A stretch of DNA of 64,000 nucleotides from JAHRAW01 sp965249835 (GCA_965249835.1 CBDFMY010000003.1:1240001-1304000); one strand, 5' to 3'; counted from the first letter of the stretch, positions 47,997-56,516 are shown. The notes: generated from the letters alone by a model not told the origin. Translations and numbers: made by a program.

Positions 47997-49196
47997 ATGA
48001 ATCTGCAAATTCCCAACCGCGCATTATTCACCGGCGACAACCTGCCGATTTTGCGCGGCATAAACTGCGACAGCGTTGATTTGATTTACCTCGACCCACC
48101 GTTCAACTCCAACAAAGAATACTCGGCAGTGGAAGGAAGCGAAGCGGCCGGCGCGTCTTTCAAGGATGCGTGGACGCTTTCGGATGAAGATGAATCGTGG
48201 CACGCCGCGTTGAAATCGCATCATCCGAAGTTATACGCGATCATTCATGTGGCCGGTGCGGTTGGTGACTCCGGCGACAAATCGTATTTGATTTACATGG
48301 CGGTTCGCATTTTGGAATTGCGCCGCATTATGAAAAACACCAGTAGCATTTATTTGCATATCGACCCGACCATGAGTCACAGTCTGAAGTTGGTGATGGA
48401 TGCGATTTTTGGCAATGGCGGATTTGTTAATGAGATTATCTGGTATTACAAAAACGCATCGCGTGGCAAAAAACGTTTTGCCAAAAGCCACGATGTGATT
48501 TTATGGTATGCAAAGGGCGCGCCGCAGTTTAACCGTGATGATGTGCTGACACCGTTTGCAAGCGGCATGACCAAATGGCGTTATACGCATGGCGGTCAGC
48601 GCGGCAATCCCATTCCAAAAGGAAAAACGCCGGATGATGTGTTTGAGATTCCCGCGTTGAATGCCATGGCAAAGGAGCGCATGGGTTACCCGACGCAAAA
48701 ACCGCTGGCGTTGCTGAATCGCATCATCAAGGCGAGCAGCAACGAGGGCGACACCGTGCTCGATCCGTTTTGCGGTTGCGCCACCACTTGCGTTGCGGCG
48801 GAAGTGTTACACCGCAAATGGATTGGTATTGATATCAGCCCGAAGGCGTTGGAGTTGGTGAAGACGCGGCTCGGCCGGGAAGTGCTCGGTGAGGGCAAAG
48901 TGTTCAAGGGCGAAGTCGTTCATCGCACCGACATCCCGCATCGTATCGATATTCCGCGCATCACACTGTCGGACACCGAAATTCGCAAAAGGTTATATGG
49001 CAACCAGGCCGGGCTATGCAATGGTTGCGGATTTCATTTTCCCATTCAGAACTTTGAGCGCGATCACATTGTCCCGCCCTGCCAAGGCGGTGCCGATATA
49101 ATGGAAAACTTTCAATTGCTGTGCGGTAACTGCAATCGCGTCAAAGGCAATCGCACCATGGAATATTTGAAAGCGCGCCTTCTCGAGAAACAATAA
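47997..49196 (+). CDS. DNA methyltransferase fused to an HNH nuclease domain
   Basis: A 399-residue protein. Residues 1-300 form a beta-class methyltransferase: DPPFNSN at 33-39 and DPFCGCATT at 256-264. Residues 335-385 form an HNH domain: Cys 341 and 344, Asp 356-His 357 in RDHIVPP, and C376-x-x-C379-N380. One chain may thus modify and cut DNA, or the HNH module may serve target binding. The stop is 1 bp before the hdrC ATG, so it has been built into the hdr operon and may be co-transcribed. GC content is nearer to the host than that of the upstream R-M pair. Confidence 0.85.
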   Translation: MNLQIPNRALFTGDNLPILRGINCDSVDLIYLDPPFNSNKEYSAVEGSEAAGASFKDAWTLSDEDESWHAALKSHHPKLYAIIHVAGAVGDSGDKSYLIYMAVRILELRRIMKNTSSIYLHIDPTMSHSLKLVMDAIFGNGGFVNEIIWYYKNASRGKKRFAKSHDVILWYAKGAPQFNRDDVLTPFASGMTKWRYTHGGQRGNPIPKGKTPDDVFEIPALNAMAKERMGYPTQKPLALLNRIIKASSNEGDTVLDPFCGCATTCVAAEVLHRKWIGIDISPKALELVKTRLGREVLGEGKVFKGEVVHRTDIPHRIDIPRITLSDTEIRKRLYGNQAGLCNGCGFHFPIQNFERDHIVPPCQGGADIMENFQLLCGNCNRVKGNRTMEYLKARLLEKQ

Positions 49197-49197
49197 A

Positions 49198-49830
49198 ATG
49201 AACTCCGCCAACACATCCGCCGTGGAAAAATACCGCAACCAGTTCCTGCGCGAGGTCGAAGCCAATGTCGAGGACGGCGAGTGGGTGAAGATGTGCATGC
49301 AGTGCGGGGTGTGTTCCGGCTCGTGTCCGCTGGGGAGTGCGTGGGCGCATCCGCCGCAGGAATTGTTTATGATGATTCGCGCCGGGCAACGCGACGAAGT
49401 GCTCAGATCGGAGTCCATGTGGATGTGCACTTCCTGTTACAACTGCGTCACGCGTTGCCCGCGCGGGCTGCCGATTACGCACATCATGCACGGCTTGGCG
49501 AACTACGCCAACCGCCTCGGGATCGCGCCGAAGATGAATCCGACCAAACGTTTTGCGAAAATATTTTGGGACAACATCGCCGACACCGGACGCGTGAATG
49601 AATCGAAACTGTCGATAAAACTGTATTTTATGAACGGTTTGATGAGCGGCATAAAAACCGCGTTCGGCATGCGCAAGGTCGGTTTGGGTATGCTTCGAAC
49701 CGGACGACTGAATCCGCTTGGGTTTTTCCGCGCCGGCGGTATCAAAGAAAAAAATCAGTTACGACAGATGTTGAAAAAGGCGCATGAAATTGAAGACAAA
49801 CGCAGAGGGCTGAAACAGCCCGGAGGATAA
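49198..49830 (+). CDS. hdrC: HdrC-like 4Fe-4S protein
   Basis: A 210-residue soluble iron-sulfur protein with two cluster motifs: Cys 33, 36, 39, 43 (CMQCGVCSGSCP) and Cys 77, 80, 83, 87 (CTSCYNCVTRCP). It carries electrons between HdrB and the flavin subunits. No cytochrome b domain is present, unlike QmoC, so this Qmo variant uses HdrC plus HdrB in place of QmoC. hdrB follows 4 bp later. Confidence 0.88.
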   Translation: MNSANTSAVEKYRNQFLREVEANVEDGEWVKMCMQCGVCSGSCPLGSAWAHPPQELFMMIRAGQRDEVLRSESMWMCTSCYNCVTRCPRGLPITHIMHGLANYANRLGIAPKMNPTKRFAKIFWDNIADTGRVNESKLSIKLYFMNGLMSGIKTAFGMRKVGLGMLRTGRLNPLGFFRAGGIKEKNQLRQMLKKAHEIEDKRRGLKQPGG

Positions 49831-49834
49831 CGCA

Positions 49835-50749
49835 ATGGCACGAAAAGAATATTCCTTTTATCCGGGCTGCTCATCTGAGCGCAAGTCCTCGGCATCCAAC
49901 TACATGGTATCGGTCAATACCATGTGCAAGACGCTGGATATTAAACTAAACGAGATTCCCGACTGGAATTGCTGCGGCGCGTCCATCGGTTATGCCGACG
50001 GCGGCGAGTTGCCGCGTCATGTGATGAACGCACGCAACGTGGCGTTGTCGCAACAACATAACAAAGGGCAGGACATCGTCGCCACTTGCGCGGCCTGCTG
50101 GCTTGGCGCGAAAGAATCGGTGGAGCGGTTGTCTAAGTCCGAGCAATTGCTCGCCGACACGCAAAGTATTCTTGCCGATGTCGGGTTGAAAGTGGACATC
50201 GATGAAAAAACCGCGAGCAGCGTGCGTCACATGGTCGAAGTATTGATCGAGGATTTTGGCTACGATGAACTCGCGGCACCGGTCAAAAAACCGTTGGAAG
50301 GATTAAAGATCGCCGGTTATGTCGGTTGCCAGACCAACCGCCCGTTCGGCATAGACGGCGAGTCTTTTGAAAATCCAAAATATCTGGACAAGATGGTGGA
50401 AATTATGGGTGCTGAGCCGGCCGAAAAATACGAACAAAAGGTCACCTGCTGCGGCGGCGCGCTGGCGTTTTCGGAGCCGGAAAAAAGCCAGGCGCAAATC
50501 AAGGACATTGTTGAATCAGCCTACGACCACAATGCCGACATGATCGTCACGCCGTGTCCGGTGTGTCAGATGAATGTTGAAGTGTATCAGGAGCAAATCA
50601 ACAAAACCTACGGCAAAAATTTCAACATGCCGGTGGTGTATTATAGCCAGTTGATGTCGGTCGCCTATGGTAGCACCGCCAAACAAGCGGGCCTGGACGG
50701 GCAGGTGATACGCACGAAGAAACTGGAGGAGATTGCGGCAAAAAAGTGA
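49835..50749 (+). CDS. hdrB: HdrB-like protein with two CCG domains
   Basis: A 304-residue protein with paired cysteine-rich CCG motifs: YPGCSSE and CCGASIGYADG in the first half, GCQTNRP and CCGGALAFSEP then TPCPVCQMN in the second. In HdrB these hold non-cubane 4Fe-4S clusters that work on disulfides. With QmoA, QmoB and HdrC it would complete a QmoAB-HdrCB complex. The C-terminal partner substrate (quinone, disulfide or sulfur carrier) is not fixed by sequence. Confidence 0.88.
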   Translation: MARKEYSFYPGCSSERKSSASNYMVSVNTMCKTLDIKLNEIPDWNCCGASIGYADGGELPRHVMNARNVALSQQHNKGQDIVATCAACWLGAKESVERLSKSEQLLADTQSILADVGLKVDIDEKTASSVRHMVEVLIEDFGYDELAAPVKKPLEGLKIAGYVGCQTNRPFGIDGESFENPKYLDKMVEIMGAEPAEKYEQKVTCCGGALAFSEPEKSQAQIKDIVESAYDHNADMIVTPCPVCQMNVEVYQEQINKTYGKNFNMPVVYYSQLMSVAYGSTAKQAGLDGQVIRTKKLEEIAAKK

Positions 50750-50971
50750 GTGGTCGGCGTGTGGCGACTTGACAAAAGTAATCCAATGGATTGCGAGGCG
50801 CGGCGAATCGTGGGAAGATGCGAGTGATGAAAACGGCAATCCAGTTGGTCGCGCCAGTTGGTCTTGATTTAGGGATTACTGTGGGCAACTCGGTGTGATT
50901 TTTGTCGGGCATCTGTGCTAATGAATTGGCCAAACTAACGAATCTGCTCGTTAAAAACCACGGAGAAAGCG

Positions 50972-51167
50972 ATGTCTGAATCTTTCGACAGCATCAAGCG
51001 GGGTTTCACCGAAGCGGTTCGGTATTCCGCAGGCAAACGCGTGCAAGCGATTGTCCATGAGTCTGCACCGATTGATGTGAAAAACACTCGCGCTACTCTT
51101 AAAATAAGTCAAGTTGAATGTGGTGGCAAAAAAGCCAAAGGCGGTGCTGGATGCGCTTGCGCGGTGA
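50972..51167 (+). pseudogene. Antitoxin-like HTH gene with internal deletion and frameshift
   Basis: The start MSESFDSIKRGFTEAVRYSA then VHESAPIDVKNTRATLKISQ is the N-terminus of NadS/HigA-type HTH antitoxins. At about 51118 the sequence jumps: the next frame reads VVAKKPKAVLDALAR and a TGA at 51165, the usual C-terminal tail of the same family. The central helix-turn-helix, about 40 codons, is missing and the frame is broken. A GGAG site precedes the ATG. No toxin partner remains. Confidence 0.7.
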
Positions 51168-51204
51168 GCCGGTGCAAATCAAAACTCGCAAGAGAGACGT
51201 TTTT

Positions 51205-51345
51205 ATGAGTGGAAAAGTAATGAGTGCTTGGGATAGAGTGGAAATCACAACAGACATATACCTTGGCGATAGCAAAGATCAACTGAAATCGCTTCCAAGC
51301 GATTCTGTCGATCTCATCATTACATCGTCCCTTAGGCAAGAGTAA
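51205..51345 (+). pseudogene. N-terminal remnant of a DNA methyltransferase
   Basis: Forty-six codons, including IYLGDSKDQLKSLPSDSVDL followed by IITSS, match the start of beta-class DNA methyltransferases, which normally continue TSPPY. Here the frame breaks exactly at that catalytic motif and stops. The rest of the gene is absent. Confidence 0.75.
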
Positions 51346-51370
51346 AGCGAATAGCGACCATTATTTTAGG

Positions 51371-52337
51371 ATGAACATACAAAATAAAAAGCCCGGAGTG
51401 AAAATGAGTTATGAAGGCAGGATGCTTGAGGATTACAATATGCCGGATCGTGATGAGGTTGCGAAGGTCTTGCTAATAATGCTTTTTAGACATGGTGGCA
51501 CAGTCAGAGAGTTTTCAATCGACGAAGCAGTAGTCACGGAAGTCGCTGACAATTTCGGCCTTACCAAAAATCAAAAAGATGTTGTTCTTGAGAGAATTTA
51601 CAAAAAAGAAAACAGAACTGTGCGAACACCTTTGTGGCACAGATTATTGTATAGGGCGGGCGATATATTAGCGAAAGAAAAATTGGTTACGCGCCCAACA
51701 AAAACTTTGAGGCTCACAAATAAAAGAGAATGAATGTTAACCGAGAAAGGATATGACAAGGCCTTGGATCTTCTAAACATTCCATCCGACTACAAATCTG
51801 AATTACCAATCAAGCCATATGAAGTCCAAAAAATAGTCGAAAGCATTTCTGCACAATTAAAACCAGAGAGTTATAATCCTTTCAATAAAAGAAAAAAAAA
51901 CAAAAATCACAACGAAAAAATCTATTATGAGAAACAGAGGATTCAGACAAGCAATAATTAATGTTTATGATTACAAATGTTGTGTTTGCGGGTTGAAGTT
52001 GCGTTCACCCGATAAATTACGATGGGAAGTGCAAGCCGCGCACATAGTTCCTCATAGATATTTTGGAAGAGACGATATATGGAATGGGTTGGCATTATGC
52101 CAATTGCATCATTGGGCTTTTGATGTAGGACTATTTAGTTGTGATGGGAATTTTAAAGTAGTGTCTTTAATGGAATCACAATCCTTAGGAAGTGATTACG
52201 GTATGATATTTGGTTATGATTTTTTGGATCATTTAAAGTCTGGCAGATGTTTCTTGAAGTTGCCAAAAGCAGCAAAGCATTATCCGGATATGGCTGCTAT
52301 AAATTGGCACAGAACTAACATTTATAATGGCAGGTAA
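51371..52337 (+). pseudogene. Broken restriction endonuclease: winged-helix N-terminus plus HNH C-terminus
   Basis: The first part (51371-51733; probable ATG 51404) resembles an Mrr-type winged-helix domain. A TGA at 51731-51733 interrupts ...TNKRE and the next codons MLTEKGYDKAL continue the domain in the same frame, as if TGG (Trp) had become TGA. The frame shifts again in an A-rich tract near 51900-51930, and the HNH part (GFRQAIINVYDYKCCVCG, AAHIVPHRYF, NGLALCQLHHWAFD) continues in another frame to 52337. Read together they make one HNH endonuclease inactivated by a nonsense and a frameshift change. The HNH part alone (ATG 51927) has intact residues. Confidence 0.72.
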
Positions 52338-52546
52338 TGGCCATCGGTATGGAAAATCACTTAATCAACCAACTAATCTACCAGTTAGATGAAGACGATG
52401 CGCAACAAGTTGCTATGGGAAGTCTCGGAAGATATCTTATTAAGAATGAATTGACCGCATTAAAAGATAAAATTTGCGAAAAGATAGATTGGCATGAAGC
52501 GATTGATTCTGCTATATCCGATATAACATCGTCCGAAGCGTCCTGA
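52337..52546 (+). CDS. Small hypothetical protein after the HNH remnant
   Basis: A 69-residue acidic, probably helical protein (MAIGMENHLINQLIYQLDED onwards). Its ATG overlaps the last base of the HNH frame stop (TAATG); an ATG at 52349 is the alternative. AT-rich like the preceding remnants. No family recognised. Confidence 0.45.
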   Translation: MAIGMENHLINQLIYQLDEDDAQQVAMGSLGRYLIKNELTALKDKICEKIDWHEAIDSAISDITSSEAS

Positions 52547-52610
52547 AACGCGTGGAGCTTCGCTTCATCCAAAGTAAATTAATATTCCTGAAATTCACCG
52601 AACCGAGCAG

Positions 52611-53768
52611 ATGAAAACCACCGAAACCACCCGCATTCTCACCGACCTCATTGCGCTGGATACCACCAGTCGTAATTCGAATCTGGTGTTGATCGAATAC
52701 GCGCAGTCGTTGCTCGCCGACCATGGCGTTCAATCTGAATTGACTTTTGATGCCGAGAAAAACAAAGCCAATCTGTTCGCCACCCTCGGGCAGAGCGAGC
52801 AGCCCGGCATCGTGCTTTCCGGACATACCGATGTGGTGCCGGTGGACGGGCAGGATTGGCGCACCGACCCGTTTGCGGCGGAAGTGGTCGGCGACAAGTT
52901 ATACGGTCGCGGCAGTTGCGACATGAAAGGATTCATCGCCATTTGTCTCGGGCATATCGACCGCATTCTCAAAGCCAAACTAGACACACCGGTGCATTTT
53001 GCTTTTTCCTACGACGAGGAGGTGGGTTGCATCGGCGTCAATGGATTGCTCGCCGAACTCGCCAAACGCGAAGTGCAACCTCGCGCCTGCATCATCGGCG
53101 AGCCGACCAGCATGGGCGTGGTGCGCGCGCACAAGGGAATGTTGTCCAAACACTGCCGGGTGCGCGGCAAGTCATCGCATTCATCCTTGACCCACCACGG
53201 CGTCAATGCGGTCGCCATGGCGGCCAAAACCATCGCTTTCATCGACGCCATTGCCGAGCGCATCGCCCGCGAGGGGCCCTTTGATGCGGGCTTTGAGCCG
53301 CCCCACACGACCCTGCACACCGGCGTGATTCACGGCGGCACGGTCAACAACATCATTCCCAATAGATGCGAGTTTGAGTTTGAAATTCGCAACCTGCCGC
53401 AACATCCGCCGTTGCCGTTGTTTGAAGAAGTGGAGCGTTATGTCGAGGAAACCCTGATTCCGAAAATGCATGCGGTCAGTGCCGAGACCGGTTTTGACTG
53501 GGAGACCTCGTCGAATTATCCGGGCATGAACACCGATGCCGGCCATGCGGTGGTCGACATGGCATCCAAATTGCTGGGGGATGTCGGCGACCCCGGCAAG
53601 GTCAGTTACGGCACCGAAGGCGGGCTGTTCCAGAAGGCCGGCATTCCCACGGTAATTTGCGGTCCCGGCTCCATCGAACAAGCACATAAGCCCGATGAGT
53701 ATGTTGAACTCGCGCAACTTTCCAAAGGCGAGCAATTCATTTCTGATTTGATCGACTCATTGCGGTGA
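52611..53768 (+). CDS. argE: Acetylornithine deacetylase
   Basis: A 385-residue M20 metallopeptidase-fold enzyme that frees ornithine from N-acetylornithine in arginine synthesis. The metal ligands are in SGHTDVVPVDGQDW, GRGSCDMKGFIA and FSYDEEVGCIG (catalytic Glu pair), with GEPTSMGVVRAHKG next. Related succinyl-diaminopimelate desuccinylase is less likely, judging from GRGSCDMKGF. Its TGA overlaps the GTG start of the folate gene. Confidence 0.88.
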   Translation: MKTTETTRILTDLIALDTTSRNSNLVLIEYAQSLLADHGVQSELTFDAEKNKANLFATLGQSEQPGIVLSGHTDVVPVDGQDWRTDPFAAEVVGDKLYGRGSCDMKGFIAICLGHIDRILKAKLDTPVHFAFSYDEEVGCIGVNGLLAELAKREVQPRACIIGEPTSMGVVRAHKGMLSKHCRVRGKSSHSSLTHHGVNAVAMAAKTIAFIDAIAERIAREGPFDAGFEPPHTTLHTGVIHGGTVNNIIPNRCEFEFEIRNLPQHPPLPLFEEVERYVEETLIPKMHAVSAETGFDWETSSNYPGMNTDAGHAVVDMASKLLGDVGDPGKVSYGTEGGLFQKAGIPTVICGPGSIEQAHKPDEYVELAQLSKGEQFISDLIDSLR

Positions 53769-55057
53769 CCATTTATCTTGGCCTCGGTGCCAACCACGGA
53801 GACCGCAAACACAACCTGGAGCGCGCCATCTGCGAGTTGGTGGCTGCCGGGTTTCGCTTGCAACGGGTTTCCCCGCTAGTCGAATCGCCCGCCTTGCTGC
53901 CGCCGGAGGCCGACCCGGCGTGGCACAAACCCTATCTCAACCTCGTCATCAGTGGCGATGCCGACTGGCAGCCGCATGCGGGCTTGGCAATCGCCAAACA
54001 AATCGAGTGCGCGCTTGGTCGTGGTAGCGGCGCACGGTGGTCACCGCGCCCGATTGATATTGACCTGTTGCATTGGCATGACCACAAAACCATCTCCGGC
54101 AAGTTGACCCTGCCCCACGCCGATGCCCGTCGCCGGGATTTCGTGCTGACGCCGCTTTTGCACTTGCAAGCGGATTTGCCGGTGGGCGAAAACGGCGAGA
54201 GCGTATTTGAACTAACCCAAACCATCCGCCCCATTCCACTGTGGATGGCAATCGTCAACCTGACTCCGGATTCATTTTCCGACGACGGCAGTTGGCGCAA
54301 CAAAGAAGAGGCCGATGCACTCGACGCCTATCTCGACAAACTCATCGAGCGCAATGTGCACATCATAGATATCGGCGCGGAATCCACCCGCCCCGGCGCC
54401 CGCCCCCTCAGCCCGGCTGAGGAATGGTTGCGCCTAGAGTCGGTGCTCGGCAACGTCGCCGATAGATTGCATGGCAAACACATCAAGCCGTGGTTGTCGA
54501 TAGACAGCCGCCATCCGGCAACCATTGAAAAAGCGTTGCGCTACGGCGTGGATATCATCAACGATGTGACCGGCCTTGCCGACCCGGAAATGATGGCAGT
54601 GGTGAGACAAAACGGTTGTCAGGTGGTGGCAATGCACAGCATGAGTGTGCCGGTGGAACCGGCGTTGACATTGCCCGATGAGCGCGGCGCGGTGGAGCAG
54701 ATGGTGGAGTGGGCGGAGAAAAAAATGGAAATCTGGGCGAAGGCCGGTCTCGACTTCAACCGCATCATTCTTGACCCCGGCATCGGTTTCGGCAAATCCG
54801 CCATTCAAGCCTTTGACCTGCTTTCCCACTGCCGGGAACTTCGGCAAGGTGGCTTGCGGCTACTCATTGGCCATTCACGAAAATCCTTCATGAGCGGCTT
54901 GACCGACCGCCGCGCCGCGCAACGCGACCTGGAAACGCTGGGGATGTCGCTGGCGTTATGCCAGCAGGGGGTGGATATTATTCGCGTACATTCGCCATTC
55001 ATCCACCAACGCGCCGCCCTCGCCTGGGCGCATATCGCTGCCCTCCCGCACAATTGA
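53765..55057 (+). CDS. folKP: Bifunctional FolK-FolP (HPPK-DHPS) fusion
   Basis: A 430-residue fusion for two successive folate steps. Residues about 1-155 are HPPK: YLGLGANHGDR, then RWSPRPIDIDLL with the Mg-binding Asp pair and PHADARRRDFVLTPL. Residues about 160-430 are DHPS: MAIVNLTPDSFSDDG, IIDIGAESTRPGA, SIDSRHP, IINDVTG, ILDPGIGFGK and LIGHSRKSF. All catalytic loops look intact. GTG start with GTGA overlap to argE. Such fusions are common in eukaryotes and known in a few bacteria. Confidence 0.92.
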   Translation: MTIYLGLGANHGDRKHNLERAICELVAAGFRLQRVSPLVESPALLPPEADPAWHKPYLNLVISGDADWQPHAGLAIAKQIECALGRGSGARWSPRPIDIDLLHWHDHKTISGKLTLPHADARRRDFVLTPLLHLQADLPVGENGESVFELTQTIRPIPLWMAIVNLTPDSFSDDGSWRNKEEADALDAYLDKLIERNVHIIDIGAESTRPGARPLSPAEEWLRLESVLGNVADRLHGKHIKPWLSIDSRHPATIEKALRYGVDIINDVTGLADPEMMAVVRQNGCQVVAMHSMSVPVEPALTLPDERGAVEQMVEWAEKKMEIWAKAGLDFNRIILDPGIGFGKSAIQAFDLLSHCRELRQGGLRLLIGHSRKSFMSGLTDRRAAQRDLETLGMSLALCQQGVDIIRVHSPFIHQRAALAWAHIAALPHN

Positions 55058-55141
55058 GCCATTGCGCTTGCCTTTTATTCTCGTTTACTTTTGGCGTCTC
55101 AAAGAGAGTCACACTTTGCGATTCACCATTGCCTATCATTT

Positions 55142-55551
55142 GTCATCCTCGCCGGCAGGCGGGGATCCAGACGCGGCGAAGCCGCGCAAATGGCGGCGGC
55201 TTCGCCGCCGGTTTTTCGAGCCAGAATAACGAGACGAAAAGCGTGTTGTCCGGCGTAGCCGGACTATTAGCGATGTCACGCGTAGCGTGACTCATTTGCG
55301 GCGAAGCCGAACTCCTTATAATCCAGACAAACATTGCGCGCCGCATTTTCGTTGTCAGGCAAGGCGCGCGAGGAGCGAGGGAGGGAGCATACATTAAGTA
55401 TGTGAGCGACCGAGAGACGATGCGCAACACCGCATGGCGACGAAAAGGCAAGCGCAATGACGGCAAGGCGATGGTGCTTGTTGCTTACTAATGTATGAGC
55501 GCGTCCCGGCGGCTACGCCACTCTGGATCCCCGCCTGCTGGCGAGGATGAC
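55142..55551. repeat. 410-bp segment bounded by 30-bp inverted repeats
   Basis: The left arm at 55142-55171 starts GTCATCCTCGCC and ends GGGGATCCAGA; the right arm at 55522-55551 is its reverse complement with one mismatch. Each arm can also fold on itself (CTCGCC/GGCGGG). The interior has several GC-rich hairpins and dispersed repeat copy C. No gene is credible inside. Confidence 0.8.
55318..55465 (-). repeat. Dispersed repeat, copy C (inverted)
   Basis: On the minus strand it carries GCGCGCCTTGCCTGACAACG, AAAATGCGGCGCGCAATG and CCTTTTCGTCGCCATGC, shared with copies A (24045-24190) and B (58476-58598). It lies within the inverted-repeat segment. Confidence 0.75.
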
Positions 55552-55784
55552 GAATACTGATTCTTTCGTTGCCACGCTCACAGCCAGAGCGTGCAGGGAC
55601 GCACGCTGGCGCGTGGAAACAGGATGTTTCCTCCTGCGATGGGGGGGGCGCGGGGGTATCTCCCCCGCAAAGCGCGAGCACGCGCAAGCTGAACCTTTGC
55701 ATATCAGCCACAGGTTACTCGGCGGCGTAAGCCGCCGCCATCGCCCGTCGCACACCACTGTCATTTGCGGCGGAGCCACGCAAA

Positions 55785-55862
55785 TGCCTTGGCATGAAAA
55801 CACCAAATCAGGCATTATTCGGCATAAGTTGCACTTCGGGGTTGAATCCAAGGACTTATACA
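55785..55862 (+). mobile_element. IS30-type right-end remnant, second copy
   Basis: From GCAAATGCCTTGGCATGAAA to GAATCCAAGGACTTATAC this matches 41980-42074, with a 9-bp deletion and a few changes that break the transposase frame. Only the last 30 or so codons and the right end remain. The remainder of the 55058-55927 spacer has no gene that can be supported. Confidence 0.75.
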
Positions 55863-55867
55863 TTGAC

Positions 55868-55895
55868 TTGAATTGTCTCGCTAAACAGGTTAAAT
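55868..55895 (+). promoter_or_regulatory. Candidate promoter of rpmH
   Basis: TTGAAT (55868-55873) and TTAAAT (55890-55895) are separated by 16 bp and lie 33 bp before the rpmH ATG. Fit to the sigma-70 consensus is fair. It starts immediately after the IS30-type remnant end. Confidence 0.45.
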
Positions 55896-55927
55896 TCCCC
55901 GCTTTTTAAGGTCTTTGCACTGACACC

Positions 55928-56062
55928 ATGAAACGCACCTTCCAGCCCAGCATACTGAAGCGCAAGCGAACCCACGGTTTTCGCGAGCGGATGCGCACCC
56001 GCGCCGGGCGCGCGGTCATCAATGCTCGTCGCGCCAAACGCCGGGCGCGCCTGAGCGCCTGA
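55928..56062 (+). CDS. rpmH: 50S ribosomal protein L34
   Basis: A 44-residue basic protein starting MKRTFQPSILKRKRTHGFRE and ending RRAKRRARLSA, matching bacterial L34 along its length. It binds 23S rRNA in the large subunit. It begins the rpmH-rnpA-yidD-yidC-mnmE cluster; dnaA, often divergent here, is not upstream. Confidence 0.97.
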   Translation: MKRTFQPSILKRKRTHGFRERMRTRAGRAVINARRAKRRARLSA

Positions 56063-56076
56063 GCACGCCTCCGGGG

Positions 56077-56469
56077 TTGTCTGAATCGCCCGACCCTGTG
56101 CCCGTGGCGGCGGGTTTCAGTCGTTGCCTGAGGTTGGTGGACGGCAAGCAGTTCAGCGCGGTTTTCGATCACAAAAGGCGGTTGCACGGAGCGTGTTTCA
56201 ATATTCATGTCGCCCCCAACCGACTGCCCCACGCCCGCATCGGGTTGGCGGTGTCGCGGCGGGTCAGTAAAAAAGCGGTCGAGCGCAATCGCATCAAGCG
56301 CATCATCCGCGAATCGTTTCGTCGCCACCAGCGCGACCTCGGCGCGATTGATTATGTGGTAATCGCCAGAGTCGGTGCCGCCGATCGGGTTGGCAAGCCG
56401 AACCGCGTGCTACGCTCGGAACTGGATGAGTTATGGGGCAAAGCCGGCCAAAAGTGTCGCCCGAAATGA
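56077..56469 (+). CDS. rnpA: Ribonuclease P protein component
   Basis: A 130-residue basic protein that helps RNase P RNA mature tRNA 5' ends. The RNR motif region reads SRRVSKKAVERNRIKRIIRESFR. A TTG at 56077 preceded by GGGG is the apparent start; GTG at 56098 or 56104 would trim the N-terminus and is possible. Confidence 0.93.
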   Translation: MSESPDPVPVAAGFSRCLRLVDGKQFSAVFDHKRRLHGACFNIHVAPNRLPHARIGLAVSRRVSKKAVERNRIKRIIRESFRRHQRDLGAIDYVVIARVGAADRVGKPNRVLRSELDELWGKAGQKCRPK

Positions 56470-56516
56470 AACACCCCATACTAAAACAACCTAAAACAAA
56501 CCCAAAACAAACAACG

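Noticed and set aside
50739..51135. Duplication of the hdrB 3' end before the antitoxin relic, as at qmoB and hppA
   Set aside because: Only GCAAAAAAG is shared, which is low-complexity and too short to count as a target duplication.
51371..51961. Use of TGA as tryptophan (alternative genetic code)
   Set aside because: Many intact genes in the window end at TGA (mnmE neighbours, qmoB, argE), so a nonsense mutation in one decaying gene is the simpler reading.
55547..55909. Possible small gene before rpmH
   Set aside because: The frame crosses an IS remnant and repeat arms, has no start signal and no recognisable content.
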